A DNA stretch of 64,000 bases from Lentibacillus sp. CBA3610 (GCF_013373365.1 NZ_CP035925.1:3162001-3226000), one strand, 5' to 3'; positions 39,023 to 49,384 are shown, counted from the first letter of the stretch. Numbers and translations: made by a program. The notes: a model not told the origin generated them from the letters alone.

Positions 39023-40177
39023 TTAAAGAAGCTTATAGGATTCCGTTATTTCCTGAACTGCCTGTAAAAACTGTTCAACCTCTTCTTCTGTATTATACAT
39101 ACTAAGGCTCGCTCTGACGACACCCTGGTCAGTTGTACTTAACGTTTTGTGGCTTAACGGGCTGCAATGGAGACCTGCACGGACAGCTATATCATAATGT
39201 GAGTCAAGAACCATCGCTATTTCCTGTGATGGAATATCCAAAACATTAAAGGCTACCATCGGCATGCGTAGTTTTTGTTGATCTGAGCCATAGCAACTAA
39301 CGCCATCCAGCTGTTTCAGCCCTTTTAGAAGGGTCTGAGTTAACATTGTTTCACGTGGAACATTTTCATGGTTTCGATTTTCATAACACACCAAAGCAGC
39401 ATTCATCCCAGCTATACCTGGCGTGTTCAATGTGCCGCTTTCTAATTTTTCCGGCCATTGCGATGGTTGGTCAGGAAGTTCAGAAAAGCTGCCTGTACCA
39501 CCATGCATGAGTGGATTAATCTCAAATTCACCATTAACCAAAAGCATCCCCGTACCCTGTGGACCTAATAATCCTTTGTGACCAGGAAAAGCTAACATAT
39601 CAATATTCATCTCCCGCATATTGATGGGTATGTGACCCGCTGTCTGCGATGCATCGACTAGAACCGGTATGTGATATTGTTCAGCAATCAAGGCTGTTTG
39701 TTCGATCGGAATAACCTCGCCAGTCACATTAGAAGCATGTGTCATCACAATTAACGTTGCATTTTCGTTTATCGATTGTTTGACCTCTTGTATAAAACTT
39801 GATTCATCTTGATTCCATGGTAAATATGTAACATGCACACCGAATTGTTTCTTTATATACTCCAATGGCCTTCGTATGGAATTATGTTCAAAAGTCGTTG
39901 CAATAACATGATCCCCTTCTGACCAGGATAAGCCTTTAATGGCCTGGTTTAAGGCAGCCGTTGCGTTTGCAAAAAATAACGCATGTCTTGGGTCACTGCA
40001 CCCAAAGATACGTGCAGCCCTCTCTCGCGTTTCAACTACAATATCAGCTGCCTCTTTTGCCAGCTTATGACCTCCTCTGCCCGGGTTGGCCCCCACTTCA
40101 TTTAAAGCATGAATCATCGCCTTTCCTACTTCCGGTGGTTTTGGAAAAGATGATGCAGCCTGATCGAAGTATATCAT
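39023..40177 (-). CDS. class V aminotransferase (cysteine-desulfurase-like, PLP-dependent)
   Basis: This 384-residue enzyme resembles cysteine desulfurases and related class V aminotransferases. The PLP lysine is in AFPGHKGLLGPQGTG (about residue 194), with the aspartate and glutamine in VDASQTAG. The C-terminal half includes VRAGLHCSPLSHKTL, which has the cysteine position of NifS-like enzymes. No scaffold (IscU/SufU) gene is adjacent. A parS site lies inside this coding sequence at 39347-39362. Confidence 0.88.
   Translation of the reverse strand: MIYFDQAASSFPKPPEVGKAMIHALNEVGANPGRGGHKLAKEAADIVVETRERAARIFGCSDPRHALFFANATAALNQAIKGLSWSEGDHVIATTFEHNSIRRPLEYIKKQFGVHVTYLPWNQDESSFIQEVKQSINENATLIVMTHASNVTGEVIPIEQTALIAEQYHIPVLVDASQTAGHIPINMREMNIDMLAFPGHKGLLGPQGTGMLLVNGEFEINPLMHGGTGSFSELPDQPSQWPEKLESGTLNTPGIAGMNAALVCYENRNHENVPRETMLTQTLLKGLKQLDGVSCYGSDQQKLRMPMVAFNVLDIPSQEIAMVLDSHYDIAVRAGLHCSPLSHKTLSTTDQGVVRASLSMYNTEEEVEQFLQAVQEITESYKLL
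39347..39362. promoter_or_regulatory. parS site 1 (ParB-binding)
   Basis: TGTTTCACGTGGAACA is the exact reverse complement of TGTTCCACGTGAAACA, an optimal parS sequence. It lies within the class V aminotransferase gene, about 12 kb from dnaA. Confidence 0.85.
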
Positions 40178-40250
40178 ATCCTATCACCTCACTAAGTATA
40201 ATTCTATAAATAGGCAGTTTTAAAAAAAATTACTGTTCTTACTATAAACC

Positions 40251-40388
40251 CATAAACTGTGACGTAACTATCGGAAAGTCTTCATCGCATTCTACCGGGA
40301 CTGAGTGCTGATTCGTCGCTGCGGAAAGCGGAGCTTATTTCCAGAGCGGCATTATTGCACTCAAATTTTCCACTGTGTCGCAGTTTAT
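40251..40388. repeat. repeat family 1, locus 3 (minimal element)
   Basis: The left terminal repeat CATAAACTGTGAC (40251-40263) and right GTCGCAGTTTATA (40377-40389) are inverted. Between them, 40264-40320 is the reverse complement of the right-end sequence of locus 4 (ACTATCGGAAAGTCTTCAT...), joined to a short right piece (AAGCGGAGCTTATTTCC). It is end-only, which defines the terminal inverted repeats. The rest of the gap 40178-40498 holds only the parB terminator. Confidence 0.72.
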
Positions 40389-40428
40389 ATCAATTCCTAG
40401 GTTAAAAACAACAGAACTTATAAATAAA

Positions 40429-40466
40429 AAGACTGACTATATTACCCATAAACTTAAGCCAGTCTT
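40429..40466 (-). terminator. intrinsic terminator downstream of parB
   Basis: On the minus strand AAGACTGGCT pairs with AGTCAGTCTT and is followed by TTTTTATTTA. It is of the same design as the terminator at 20127-20160. Confidence 0.75.
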
Positions 40467-40498
40467 CCTATCTTAATTGCAATTGTTATCATGCAATC

Positions 40499-41344
40499 TT
40501 ATTTTTCAAATGTCTCCAGTATCCGCTCAAGATCTTCATTTGAATAAAATTCGATTTCAATTTTCCCTTTACGTTTTCCTTTATTGATTGAAACAGAAGT
40601 TCCCAGCCGTTCCCGTAAAACCGATTCTCTTTCCTGCAAAAAGATATCTTTTTTAGGTTTTTCTTTTTTCTTTTTAGGCTGCTTATCGTTCATTTGGATA
40701 ATTAATTGCTCAACCTGACGGACATTCAGTTTTTCATTTCGAATTTTATTAACAAGCGGGATCACTTTATCCTTATCCTTCACACCAAGCAATGCTCGTC
40801 CATGACCCATTGATAGCTCACCATTATTAATATATGCTACTACTTGATCCGGCAGTGATAGAAGGCGGACAATATTTGCAATATGTGATCTGCTTTTTCC
40901 CAGTCGTCTTGATAATTCATCCTGTGTCACTCCGAGTTCATTCATTAAATTCTGATAGGCATGGGCTTCTTCAATTGCTGTTAAATCCTCACGCTGCAAA
41001 TTTTCCAGCAGGGCTACTTCCATCATTTTTTCATCAGTTAAATCTTTGACAACAGCAGGCATCGTTTCCAGTTCTGCTTCTTTTGCAGCCCGGAAGCGCC
41101 GTTCACCAACGACAATCTCATAGCCTTTAATACTTTTACGGACAATTAATGGCTGAACAATTCCATATTCCAAAATTGAATCTTTTAATTCCTCTATGGC
41201 ATCCGCATGAAATGTTTTTCTTGGTTGATAAGGATTTGGACGGCATTCATTCACCGGTACTTCCTGAATGACATCATCACCCTTTTCTTCCAATTCAGGC
41301 GGGAAAAATGCGTTAATTCCTTTACCCAACCCTTTCGCCATCAT
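40499..41344 (-). CDS. parB: ParB/Spo0J chromosome-partition protein
   Basis: This 281-residue CTP-dependent DNA clamp loads at parS. The N-terminal domain has GKGINAFFP, the ParB boxes around YQPRKTFHADAIEELK and VVGERRFRAAKEA (CTP-binding GERR), then the HTH around LSRRLGKSRSHIANIVRLL, and a C-terminal dimer domain. It overlaps the end of parA by 23 bases. Two ATGs are possible (41344 or 41341). It partners the parS sites at 39347 and 43229. Confidence 0.96.
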   Translation of the reverse strand: MMAKGLGKGINAFFPPELEEKGDDVIQEVPVNECRPNPYQPRKTFHADAIEELKDSILEYGIVQPLIVRKSIKGYEIVVGERRFRAAKEAELETMPAVVKDLTDEKMMEVALLENLQREDLTAIEEAHAYQNLMNELGVTQDELSRRLGKSRSHIANIVRLLSLPDQVVAYINNGELSMGHGRALLGVKDKDKVIPLVNKIRNEKLNVRQVEQLIIQMNDKQPKKKKEKPKKDIFLQERESVLRERLGTSVSINKGKRKGKIEIEFYSNEDLERILETFEK

Positions 41345-42095
41345 TTATCACTTCCTTCGCTAGTTCAAGATATACTTCAGCACCCTTTGACTTTGGATCA
41401 TACGTTATGATGGGCTCACCATGACTTGGCGCTTCTCCCAGACGGATATTTCTCGGAATGACCGCTTGATAGACTTTGTCCTGGAAATATTTTTTAACTT
41501 CCTCAATAACTTGAATGCCAAGGTTTGTTCTTGCATCAAGCATCGTTAACAGTACGCCCTCAATCATTAAGCTTTTATTTAAATGTTTTTGAACTAACCG
41601 AATCGTATTTAATAACTGACTCAAACCTTCAAGTGCATAATATTCACATTGCACCGGTATCAAGACGGTATCTGATGCTGTAAGTGCGTTAATAGTAAGA
41701 AGCCCTAATGAAGGCGGACAATCAATGACAATATAATCATATTCCTCTTTTAAATCCTCCAGCGCTTTTTTTAATCGAATTTCACGTGAAATAGTCGAAA
41801 CTAATTCAATCTCAGCGCCCGAAAGCTGAATAGTGGCAGGTATAATGTCCAAATTTTCAACTTGAGTCGGTACACAGACCTTCTCGGCAGGCAAATCTTC
41901 CACTAAAACGTTATAAACACATTGATCCATATCTGCTTTGTTAACCCCTACACCACTTGTCGCGTTGCCTTGTGGATCAACATCTACAACTAACACTTTA
42001 TTTTTTAAATGTGCAAGACCTGCACTCAAGTTTACTGCTGATGTTGTTTTTCCAACGCCACCCTTTTGATTTGCAATGGCTATAATTTTTCCCAT
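41322..42095 (-). CDS. parA: ParA/Soj chromosome-partition ATPase
   Basis: This 257-residue Walker-type ATPase regulates segregation and DnaA activity. The deviant Walker A is KGGVGKTTSAVNLSAGLA, with DVDPQGNATSG following and DYIVIDCPPSLG as Walker B. It is the second gene of the noc/parA/parB cluster. A parS/NBS-like hybrid palindrome lies inside it at 41779-41792. Confidence 0.96.
   Translation of the reverse strand: MGKIIAIANQKGGVGKTTSAVNLSAGLAHLKNKVLVVDVDPQGNATSGVGVNKADMDQCVYNVLVEDLPAEKVCVPTQVENLDIIPATIQLSGAEIELVSTISREIRLKKALEDLKEEYDYIVIDCPPSLGLLTINALTASDTVLIPVQCEYYALEGLSQLLNTIRLVQKHLNKSLMIEGVLLTMLDARTNLGIQVIEEVKKYFQDKVYQAVIPRNIRLGEAPSHGEPIITYDPKSKGAEVYLELAKEVINDGERVG
41779..41792. promoter_or_regulatory. 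palindrome intermediate between parS and NBS
   Basis: ATTTCACGTGAAAT has the central CACGTG of parS (GTTTCACGTGAAAC) and the outer A..T of the NBS (ATTTCCCGGGAAAT). It is a perfect 14-bp palindrome within parA. Whether ParB or Noc binds it cannot be told from the sequence. Confidence 0.4.
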
Positions 42096-42295
42096 GCTGT
42101 CACCTACCTAACATCTATATTTTTAATTCTATCATCTTTTTCAAATCAGCGGCTATTAAAATGAAACTTTAATCAAAAAACGCCTTCTATTTTCTATTGA
42201 TATACAGGCAGAATGAACACTATAGATTTAAAAACCACTCACCTTATGTTTTCTACTAAGATGAATGGTGTTTTCAATCAATATAATAAAATGTA

Positions 42296-43156
42296 TTATT
42301 TCTTTTTCGGTATTTTGATTGTTATTTGATAAAAATCATCAAGATCCTCTTCATCTGTTTCAACATCAATTCCTGTATCAGAAACCATATTTAAGGACTG
42401 GCGGATTGTATTCATGGCAATTCGGACATCTTTATTGACGCCTTTACGTTTTGGGCGTTTTTTGGCTGGCTTTTCATCTGGCTGGTTCATTTTCTCAATA
42501 TATTCTTCTGTCTGTTTTACATTCAAGTCTTTATTCAGGATGAGTTCCAGCACTTTCGCTTGTATTTCCGGATCATCAACTTTTATTAATGCCCGTGCAT
42601 GCCGTTCGGTTATTTGTTTATCCAGCACTGCTGTTTGTACTTCTTCAGGGAGCTTTAATAACCGTATTTTATTTGCAATGGTTGATTGATTTTTCCCAAG
42701 GCGCTGTGCTAATGCTTCCTGTGTTAAGGAATGGAGTTCCAGCAGTCTTTGGTAAGCACTTGCTTCTTCAATAACCGTCAATTCTTCACGCTGAAGATTT
42801 TCAATTAACGCAACAGAAGCTATCTCTGTATCTGTCATACCACGAATGATTGCGGGTATTTTCTCCCATTCCAGTGTCTGTACAGCACGCCACCTGCGTT
42901 CACCGGCTATCAACTCATATTTATCTTCCTCTTCCAGCTTGCGGACGACAATCGGTTGAATCATACCATGTGTATGTATGGTTTGTGCTAATTCTTGCAT
43001 TTTCTCTTCATTAAACACAGATCTTGGCTGGAATCTATTAGGCTCTATTTTTTCAATTGGAAGTTCAGTGACCTCATCTGGATGGTAGTTTTCTTCATCT
43101 TGGGCCGTATCGTTTTTGTCTCCCATCCCAAAAATTCGGTTTAATGGACTCACCAC
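42296..43156 (-). CDS. noc: Noc nucleoid-occlusion protein
   Basis: This 286-residue ParB-like protein binds NBS and blocks division over the nucleoid. The N-terminal amphipathic stretch [14 protein letters not shown] can contact membrane; GERRWRAVQ is the CTP motif; [19 protein letters not shown] is the HTH. The start is set to GTG 43156 because AAAGGTGG lies 9 bases upstream and the N-terminus then resembles other Noc proteins; a TTG at 43162 is too close to that site. parS site 2 lies 73 bases upstream. Confidence 0.93.
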   Translation of the reverse strand: MVSPLNRIFGMGDKNDTAQDEENYHPDEVTELPIEKIEPNRFQPRSVFNEEKMQELAQTIHTHGMIQPIVVRKLEEEDKYELIAGERRWRAVQTLEWEKIPAIIRGMTDTEIASVALIENLQREELTVIEEASAYQRLLELHSLTQEALAQRLGKNQSTIANKIRLLKLPEEVQTAVLDKQITERHARALIKVDDPEIQAKVLELILNKDLNVKQTEEYIEKMNQPDEKPAKKRPKRKGVNKDVRIAMNTIRQSLNMVSDTGIDVETDEEDLDDFYQITIKIPKKK

Positions 43157-43228
43157 TTCCAAACACCACCTTTACAAACAAACTCTTAATCTAAATTATG
43201 AACAAAAATATGTTGCCGGCCATTAAAA

Positions 43229-43244
43229 TGTTTCACGTGGAACA
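43229..43244. promoter_or_regulatory. parS site 2 (ParB-binding)
   Basis: TGTTTCACGTGGAACA, identical to the site at 39347, lies just upstream of noc. In Bacillaceae a parS near this place is usual. Confidence 0.88.
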
Positions 43245-43420
43245 TTTATGCTTACTCCTGTTTATAACATTTTTAACTCTATTGCCTTTATAAAGGAAGC
43301 ATAAATCGACACAATTCTTACAGGAAGATTCAAATAACTAGACAAGAAAATAACGTTCTATCAAATTCTAAATCTATTCTATCATAGAAATGACTGAATG
43401 AGTATGAAATTATAGTATAT

Positions 43421-43670
43421 TAAAGTGAAACTTCATTTTGTGGAGTGGTTTTTTCCACTGATATTAAGGAACAAAGGCTAAGACCGCAACGTCCTGTTGG
43501 AACGCCTTTGTGACCTGCATCGTGCAGGCCCGAACAGAATCGGACATTTACTGGCAGTTGCCCAACTTATTCCTTTAGTTTTTCCTCATCATTTTGGAGT
43601 GGGGCTTACTGCCACTTATATGCGGGATAAAGTGAAACTTCATTCAGTGGCGTGATTTTTCCACCAGCAG
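43421..43670 (+). repeat. repeat family 2, copy b and partial copy c
   Basis: Copy b (43421-43575) begins TTAAAGTGAAACTTCATT, forms GTGGA / TCCAC, continues AAGGAACAAAGGCTAA and carries the GACCTGCATCGTGCAGG and CCGAACAGAATCGG hairpins. A partial copy c (43628-43670) repeats AAAGTGAAACTTCATTCAG with GTGG / CCAC. The gap 43157-43786 contains no convincing gene besides these and parS site 2. Confidence 0.7.
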
Positions 43671-43786
43671 TTTTCCTTGCAAATCCCCACCTATCCTCTT
43701 TCGTTCGTTTCATCACCTTGATGTGATTCAGGTTTATTATAGGGGATGAAACGGCTGCAGTCCCCTTTCAAAATATCCAGAGAGAA

Positions 43787-44503
43787 TTATGTGATTGGGT
43801 CTTTATTCGGCAATCCTGGCTTTCTTGGGTATTTTTTAGGTGTTTTTCGTTTCTTATGTACTGTTATGATTGAACGTTCACTGTTTTCCTCAGGTAGATG
43901 AAAGCCATGAACCGTATCCAATTGACCACCTAAAATACTTATGGCACTTTTGGCATTGTTTAACTCCTCATCAGTCCGGGCACCTTTCATTGCTATAAAT
44001 ACACCATTTACCCGTGTCAATGGCAAACATAGCTCACTTAATACAGACATACGGGCTACAGCTCTGGAAATAGCCATATCAAATGATTCTCGGAATTGGC
44101 TGTTTTTGCCAAACGTTTCTGCCCGATCATGATAAAATGCAACATTTGTCAGTTCAAGTTTATCGGCTAAATGCTTTAAGAAATTTATCCTCTTTTGTAA
44201 TGAGTCCACAATGGTAACATGTAAATCCGGAAAACATATTTTAAGCGGGATACTGGGAAACCCTGCCCCAGCACCCACATCACAAATTGTTAAGTTCCCG
44301 GTGAAATCATGATAAAAAGCTGCCGAAACAGAATCATAAAAGTGTTTCAAGTAGACATCTTCTTCAGCTGTTAAGGCAGTCAGATTGATTTTTTCATTCC
44401 ACTCTGCCAGCACGTCAAAATAAATCGCAAATTGCTCTTTTTGTTGTTCATTTAATTCAATACCATGCCGGCGTAATTCATGGAAAAATTGTTCTGGGTT
44501 CAT
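43787..44503 (-). CDS. rsmG: 16S rRNA (guanine527-N7)-methyltransferase
   Basis: This 238-residue SAM-dependent methylase modifies G527 (E. coli numbering) of 16S rRNA. SAM-binding is visible as [19 protein letters not shown] and [10 protein letters not shown]; a basic C-terminal tail follows. It is 21 bases downstream of mnmG, same order as in B. subtilis. Confidence 0.96.
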   Translation of the reverse strand: MNPEQFFHELRRHGIELNEQQKEQFAIYFDVLAEWNEKINLTALTAEEDVYLKHFYDSVSAAFYHDFTGNLTICDVGAGAGFPSIPLKICFPDLHVTIVDSLQKRINFLKHLADKLELTNVAFYHDRAETFGKNSQFRESFDMAISRAVARMSVLSELCLPLTRVNGVFIAMKGARTDEELNNAKSAISILGGQLDTVHGFHLPEENSERSIITVHKKRKTPKKYPRKPGLPNKDPIT

Positions 44504-44524
44504 GAATAACCTATCTCCTTAAGA

Positions 44525-46411
44525 CTAATTGGCCACACGAGCAATTTTACCCTGTTCAATATAAACAAGCAGGATGGACACATCTGATGGATTAACACCT
44601 GAAATTCGTGATGCCTGACCAACCGAAAGCGGGCGTACATTTTTCAGTTTCTCCTTTGCTTCAAAGGCGATTCCATCAATATCATCATAATCAATTCTAT
44701 CCGGGATTTTCTTGCCTTCCATTTTAAGCATCCGTTCCACTTGTTCATTTGCTTTCTTAATATAGCCTTCATATTTGATTTGAATGCCAACCTGTTCCTT
44801 AACAATGTCCGGCAAATTATCATCAGATTCAATCACGTTTTCAAGCATGTCATAGGTAATTTCAGGACGTTTTAACATATCATAGGCTTTAACGGCTTCT
44901 TTAAGCGGTGAACCATTTGCATCTTTAAGCATTTGCTGTACCGGTTCTTCCGGTTTGACAATGATTTTATCGAGACGTTTCTTCTCTTGTTCAACAAGAC
45001 GTTTTTTCTCAATAAAATCATTATACCGTTCATCATTAATTAACCCATAATCATAACCAATTTCAGTAAGGCGCATATCAGCATTATCATGACGCAATAA
45101 TAAGCGATATTCAGCGCGCGATGTCAACAGACGATATGGTTCTTTTGTCCCTTTGGTAACCAGATCATCAATCAGCACACCGATATATGCTTGTGACCTG
45201 TCAAGGATCAATGGTTCTTTTCCGACAACTTTCGCACCAGCATTAATACCAGCCATAATCCCTTGAGCTGCCGCCTCTTCATATCCTGATGTTCCATTGA
45301 TTTGACCAGCTGTGAATAGACCTGAAATATCTTTCAATTCCATTGTCGGCCATAATTGCGTCGGGACAACGGCATCATATTCAATCGCATAACCGCCACG
45401 CATGATTTCAGCATTTTCAAGTCCTGGCACTGTTTTGACCATATCATGCTGGATGTCTTCCGGCAAAGACGTTGACAGTCCCTGGACATACACTTCTTCT
45501 GTATCCCTGCCTTCCGGTTCAAGAAACACCTGATGGCGCGGCTTATCATTAAACCGGACAATCTTATCCTCGATTGATGGGCAATAACGCGGTCCCGTAC
45601 CACGTTTCATACCGGAATACATAGCGGATGATGACAGATTATCGTTAATGATCTGATGCGTAAATTCATTGGTATACGTCAGCCAGCACGGAATCTGATC
45701 TGTAATATATTCCGTTGTTTCATATGAAAAACTTTGTGGCTTTTCGTCACCTGGTTGGATTTCTGCTTTCGAATAATCAATTGAATGACTGTTGACACGT
45801 GGTGGTGTCCCTGTTTTAAAACGCGTAATATCCAAACCAAGATCTTCAAGGTTTTCAGAAAGTTTGATGGATGCCCGTTGGTTATTTGGACCACTTTCAT
45901 ATTCGAGATCGCCCATCAATACTTTACCGCGCATAAATGTCCCTGTTGTGACAATGACCTGATCAGCATAGTAAGCAGCTTTCGTTTCCGTAATAACCCC
46001 TTTACACTCACCATCTTCCATAATCAGCTCGTTGACCATTCCTTGTCTCAACGTCAGGTTTTCCTGATTTTCAAGGACATGTTTCATTTCTTTTATATAA
46101 AGCGGTTTATCGGCTTGTGCCCTCAGTGCTTGGACTGCCGGCCCTTTTCGGGTGTTCAGCATGCGCATTTGAATGTGTGTCTTATCAATAACTTTCGCCA
46201 TTACACCGCCGAGTGCATCAACTTCACGAATGACAATCCCTTTAGCCGGACCGCCAAGTGACGGATTGCAAGGCATGAAGGCAACCATATCAAGATTCAG
46301 TGTCAGCATTAATGTTTTCGCACCCATTTTTGCTGCTGCAACACCAGCTTCTACACCGGCATGACCGGCACCAACAACAATGACATCGTAATGCCCAGCA
46401 TTATATACCAT
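44525..46411 (-). CDS. mnmG: tRNA uridine-5-carboxymethylaminomethyl modification enzyme MnmG (GidA)
   Basis: This 628-residue FAD protein works with MnmE to modify the wobble uridine of tRNAs. The FAD motif is [19 protein letters not shown], with [11 protein letters not shown] and GTFMRG following, and a C-terminal helical domain. It lies between mnmE and rsmG. Confidence 0.96.
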   Translation of the reverse strand: MVYNAGHYDVIVVGAGHAGVEAGVAAAKMGAKTLMLTLNLDMVAFMPCNPSLGGPAKGIVIREVDALGGVMAKVIDKTHIQMRMLNTRKGPAVQALRAQADKPLYIKEMKHVLENQENLTLRQGMVNELIMEDGECKGVITETKAAYYADQVIVTTGTFMRGKVLMGDLEYESGPNNQRASIKLSENLEDLGLDITRFKTGTPPRVNSHSIDYSKAEIQPGDEKPQSFSYETTEYITDQIPCWLTYTNEFTHQIINDNLSSSAMYSGMKRGTGPRYCPSIEDKIVRFNDKPRHQVFLEPEGRDTEEVYVQGLSTSLPEDIQHDMVKTVPGLENAEIMRGGYAIEYDAVVPTQLWPTMELKDISGLFTAGQINGTSGYEEAAAQGIMAGINAGAKVVGKEPLILDRSQAYIGVLIDDLVTKGTKEPYRLLTSRAEYRLLLRHDNADMRLTEIGYDYGLINDERYNDFIEKKRLVEQEKKRLDKIIVKPEEPVQQMLKDANGSPLKEAVKAYDMLKRPEITYDMLENVIESDDNLPDIVKEQVGIQIKYEGYIKKANEQVERMLKMEGKKIPDRIDYDDIDGIAFEAKEKLKNVRPLSVGQASRISGVNPSDVSILLVYIEQGKIARVAN

Positions 46412-46525
46412 CTTTTCACCCTTTCTGTTTATCGTTGGTCACGTTTCATCATTTGTTAAAGCTTATCATTTATTTTACATCTTATTTCAAACGTAACAAA
46501 CCTTGGAAAGCGCCTAATATAAAGG

Positions 46526-47902
46526 TTATTTACCCAGACAAAATTGTGAGAATAACTGATCAATCAAGCTATCACTCGCTGTATCACCAATGATTTCCCC
46601 TAAAAACTCCCATGTGCGGGTAACATCGATTTGGACAATATCAAGCGGCATTTCCATTTCAAGACTTTCCATTGCATCTTCCAATGCCTGTTTAGCTTGT
46701 TTCAGCAATTGGATATGGCGGATATTGGAGACATATGTCATATCACCCGTATCGATTTCACCGGCAAAGAACGTTTCACCAATAGCCGATTCCAGTTCAT
46801 CAACACCTTCCTCCTTGATTAAGGAAGCCGATATAACCGGTTTATCTTCAGCCAGCTGCTTAACTCTTTCCATATCAAGTTTTTGTTCCAAATCGCTTTT
46901 ATTAACCATTACAATATAGTCTAATCCCTGAACAGCCTTGAAAAGCTTTTCATCTTCTTCCGTCAGTTCTTCATTATAATTTAAGACAAATAAAATAAGA
47001 TCTGATTCCTCAAGTACTTTCCGTGATCGGTCAACACCGATTTTTTCCACAATGTCTTCTGTTTCGCGAATCCCTGCTGTATCAACCAATCTTAAAGGTA
47101 CACCACGAACGTTGACATATTCCTCGATTACATCACGGGTTGTGCCGGGTACTTCGGTGACAATCGCTTTATTTTCCTGGACCAGCGTATTCATCAAGGA
47201 GGACTTACCAACGTTTGGACGTCCGATAATCGCTGTGGACAAACCTTCACGCAGGATTTTTCCTTGCTTGGCGACTTCAAGCAAATGTTCAATTTCAGCA
47301 TGAACTTCTTTTGATTTTTCCCGCATTACCTCATGTGACATTTCCTCAACATCATCATATTCAGGATAATCAATATTCACTTCAACATGGGCAACAGTTT
47401 CAATCAATTCTTGTCTGAGACGGCCGATTAACTCAGATAAACGTCCATCCATTTGTTTCAGTGCGACCGTCATGGCTTTATCGGTTTTAGACCGGATCAG
47501 GTCCATTACTGCTTCTGCCTGTGATAAATCAATACGGCCATGTAAAAATGCACGCTTGGTAAATTCTCCAGGTTCAGCAATCCGTACATCTTGTTCAAGA
47601 ATAATTTCCAATACACGATTGACCGCAACCATGCCACCATGACAATTGATTTCAACAATGTCTTCGCGTGTGAATGTCTTTGGTGCCCGCATGATTGTGA
47701 CCATCACTTCCTCAGCCACGTCATTTGTCCCCGGATCAATGATTTTCCCGTAATGGATTGTATGCGAATCTGCATCAAGTAAATTTTTCCCCTGAAACAG
47801 TCCGGCAGTCACAGGGATAGCTTCTGATCCGCTCAATCGAACGATCGAAATGGCACCTTCACCCATTGGTGTTGATATCGCCGTTATCGTATCTGTCTCC
47901 AT
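46526..47902 (-). CDS. mnmE: tRNA modification GTPase MnmE (TrmE)
   Basis: This 458-residue GTPase forms 5-substituted uridines with MnmG. The N-terminal tetrahydrofolate domain ([21 protein letters not shown] begins it), the G domain with [12 protein letters not shown] and DTAGI, and the C-terminal CLGK (usually CIGK) are all present. GAGGTGAG-type site before the ATG. It heads the mnmE-mnmG-rsmG group. Confidence 0.96.
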   Translation of the reverse strand: METDTITAISTPMGEGAISIVRLSGSEAIPVTAGLFQGKNLLDADSHTIHYGKIIDPGTNDVAEEVMVTIMRAPKTFTREDIVEINCHGGMVAVNRVLEIILEQDVRIAEPGEFTKRAFLHGRIDLSQAEAVMDLIRSKTDKAMTVALKQMDGRLSELIGRLRQELIETVAHVEVNIDYPEYDDVEEMSHEVMREKSKEVHAEIEHLLEVAKQGKILREGLSTAIIGRPNVGKSSLMNTLVQENKAIVTEVPGTTRDVIEEYVNVRGVPLRLVDTAGIRETEDIVEKIGVDRSRKVLEESDLILFVLNYNEELTEEDEKLFKAVQGLDYIVMVNKSDLEQKLDMERVKQLAEDKPVISASLIKEEGVDELESAIGETFFAGEIDTGDMTYVSNIRHIQLLKQAKQALEDAMESLEMEMPLDIVQIDVTRTWEFLGEIIGDTASDSLIDQLFSQFCLGK

Positions 47903-48006
47903 TTATCTCACCTCCATCCTTCCCTGTATATTTTATCTATATTCAAAGCATTTATTGTTCTGCCAACAATATAATAGAATATCATACATTCAAGTAAAAA
48001 TAAACT

Positions 48007-48065
48007 TTATCCACAGTGTTAATTATTTATTTGTTTTAAACTGAAACTATTCACATGTGGATAGA
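48007..48065. other. DnaA-box group upstream of mnmE
   Basis: TTATCCACA (48007-48015) is a perfect box; CTATTCACA and TGTGGATAG (48057-48065) each have one mismatch. The group is about 105 bases upstream of mnmE and 3.4 kb from the oriC proper. Confidence 0.4.
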
Positions 48066-48137
48066 TGGATTTAAATGCATTATCAACAACTGGATATCAA
48101 CTAAGGATCCTATCGTGAATTTTATTACACTTCCATT

Positions 48138-48602
48138 TTCGCTGTCGATATAAACCGCGACACACTGAAAATTATATGAGTGCTGTGATACCGCTCCGGA
48201 AATACGCTCCGCTTTCCGCGGACGGCTGGTGAGCCTCCTCGCGCTGGCGCGCTGCGGGGTCTCACCTATGCCTATCCTCCCGCTGGAGTCTCCGCGTATT
48301 TCCTGCGCTAGCAGATACGTTCTGTATTTTAAATGTTGAAACTCAGGGAAAAAGTATCTAGTAGTCTTTCTCTCACTAGGATAGAATATGACGCGAAGCT
48401 GCGGAAAAATGCGACACTCCTGCGGGAAAGGAACAGTCTGAAGACCCCGCAGCGAGCGGGTTTTGCGAGCGAGGAGGCTGAAGCGTTCCCCGCGGAAAGG
48501 GAGTATTTTTCCGCAGCGATGAACTAGCACTCAGGCCCCGATAGAATGGGATGAAGACTTTCCGATAGTTACGTCGCAGTTTATGGATTTTGTGTCAACA
48601 AA
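48138..48602. repeat. repeat family 1, locus 4
   Basis: The left arm (about 48185-48310) carries CTCCGGAAATACGCTCCG and CGCGTATTTCCTGCG. The right arm (48392-48525) carries GCTGCGGAAAAATGCGACAC and ATTTTTCCGCAGC and is nearly identical to 23984. Terminal pieces are ATATAAACCGCGACAC (left) and ACGTCGCAGTTTATGG (right). No real gene is seen in 47903-48760. Confidence 0.75.
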
Positions 48603-48677
48603 CATCCCTTTAGATAAACAGCCATAATAGAAGCTGTTTTATTGGATTTGTTGATACGATTCCGATGTCGACATAAA

Positions 48678-48712
48678 AAAACACGCTATTCCAGAAATGA
48701 AATAACGTGTTT
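48678..48712 (-). terminator. intrinsic terminator downstream of jag
   Basis: On the minus strand AAACACGTTATT and AATAGCGTGTTTT form a stem with one mismatch followed by TTTTTATG. It ends the rpmH-rnpA-oxaA-jag transcript. Confidence 0.78.
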
Positions 48713-48760
48713 ATTTTCGATGGACACAACCCTGGATTAAACCTCCAAAGTCGGAAGTTA

Positions 48761-49384
48761 TCACTCGGATTGCGGTTTGATAACAATGCGGCGATGTGGT
48801 TCTGCACCATCTGAATAAGTGGAAACCTGATTGTTACCCTGTAAAGCATTATGAATGATTTTGCGCTCAAACGCCGGCATTGCCTCCAGTGCCACATTTT
48901 TATTTAATGTCAGTGCTTTATCCGTCATTTTATGCGCCAATGATTCAAGTGTTTCCTTTCTGCGTCCGCGGTACCCTTCCGCATCTACCGTTACACTGTA
49001 ATACTCACTTCCATCCTTGTTTAATACAAGATGGACTAAATATTGGATGGCATTCAATGTTTGGCCGCGTTTACCAATTAATACCGCAATTTTGTCTCCG
49101 GATAAGTTAAAGCTTACATGATTTTCCTCGACTGTTGTCGACACATTAGCTTGTACATTCATATTTTGTGTTACTTCATTCAAGAATGCTTCAGCCGTTT
49201 CAATTTGATTACGCAACATAGTAACTTTCACAAAAGCACGCTTTGAACCGAATACACCTAATAGCCCCTTTTTACCTTCATCAATAACCTCAACCTCAAC
49301 ATGGTCCCTTGTGGTGTCTAACTGCTCTAATGCTGATTGGACCGCTTCTTCAACCGTCTGTCCACTAGCAGTTATTTCTCTCAC
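48761..49384 (-). CDS. jag: Jag/KhpB RNA-binding protein
   Basis: This 207-residue protein has an N-terminal Jag domain ([17 protein letters not shown]), a KH domain with [14 protein letters not shown] and a C-terminal R3H domain (residues about 148-205, [12 protein letters not shown]...[11 protein letters not shown]). It binds RNA and in other bacteria partners KhpA. It overlaps oxaA by 4 bases, indicating coupled translation, as spoIIIJ-jag in B. subtilis. Confidence 0.95.
   Translation of the reverse strand: MREITASGQTVEEAVQSALEQLDTTRDHVEVEVIDEGKKGLLGVFGSKRAFVKVTMLRNQIETAEAFLNEVTQNMNVQANVSTTVEENHVSFNLSGDKIAVLIGKRGQTLNAIQYLVHLVLNKDGSEYYSVTVDAEGYRGRRKETLESLAHKMTDKALTLNKNVALEAMPAFERKIIHNALQGNNQVSTYSDGAEPHRRIVIKPQSE

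Noticed and set aside
45785..46261. 158-codon plus-strand frame inside mnmG
   Set aside because: It is an antisense shadow of a conserved gene, without ribosome binding site or motifs.
48051..48530. 159-codon minus-strand frame
   Set aside because: It is the counterpart of the 23.6 kb frame in another copy of the same repeat, so it is composition-driven and not a gene.
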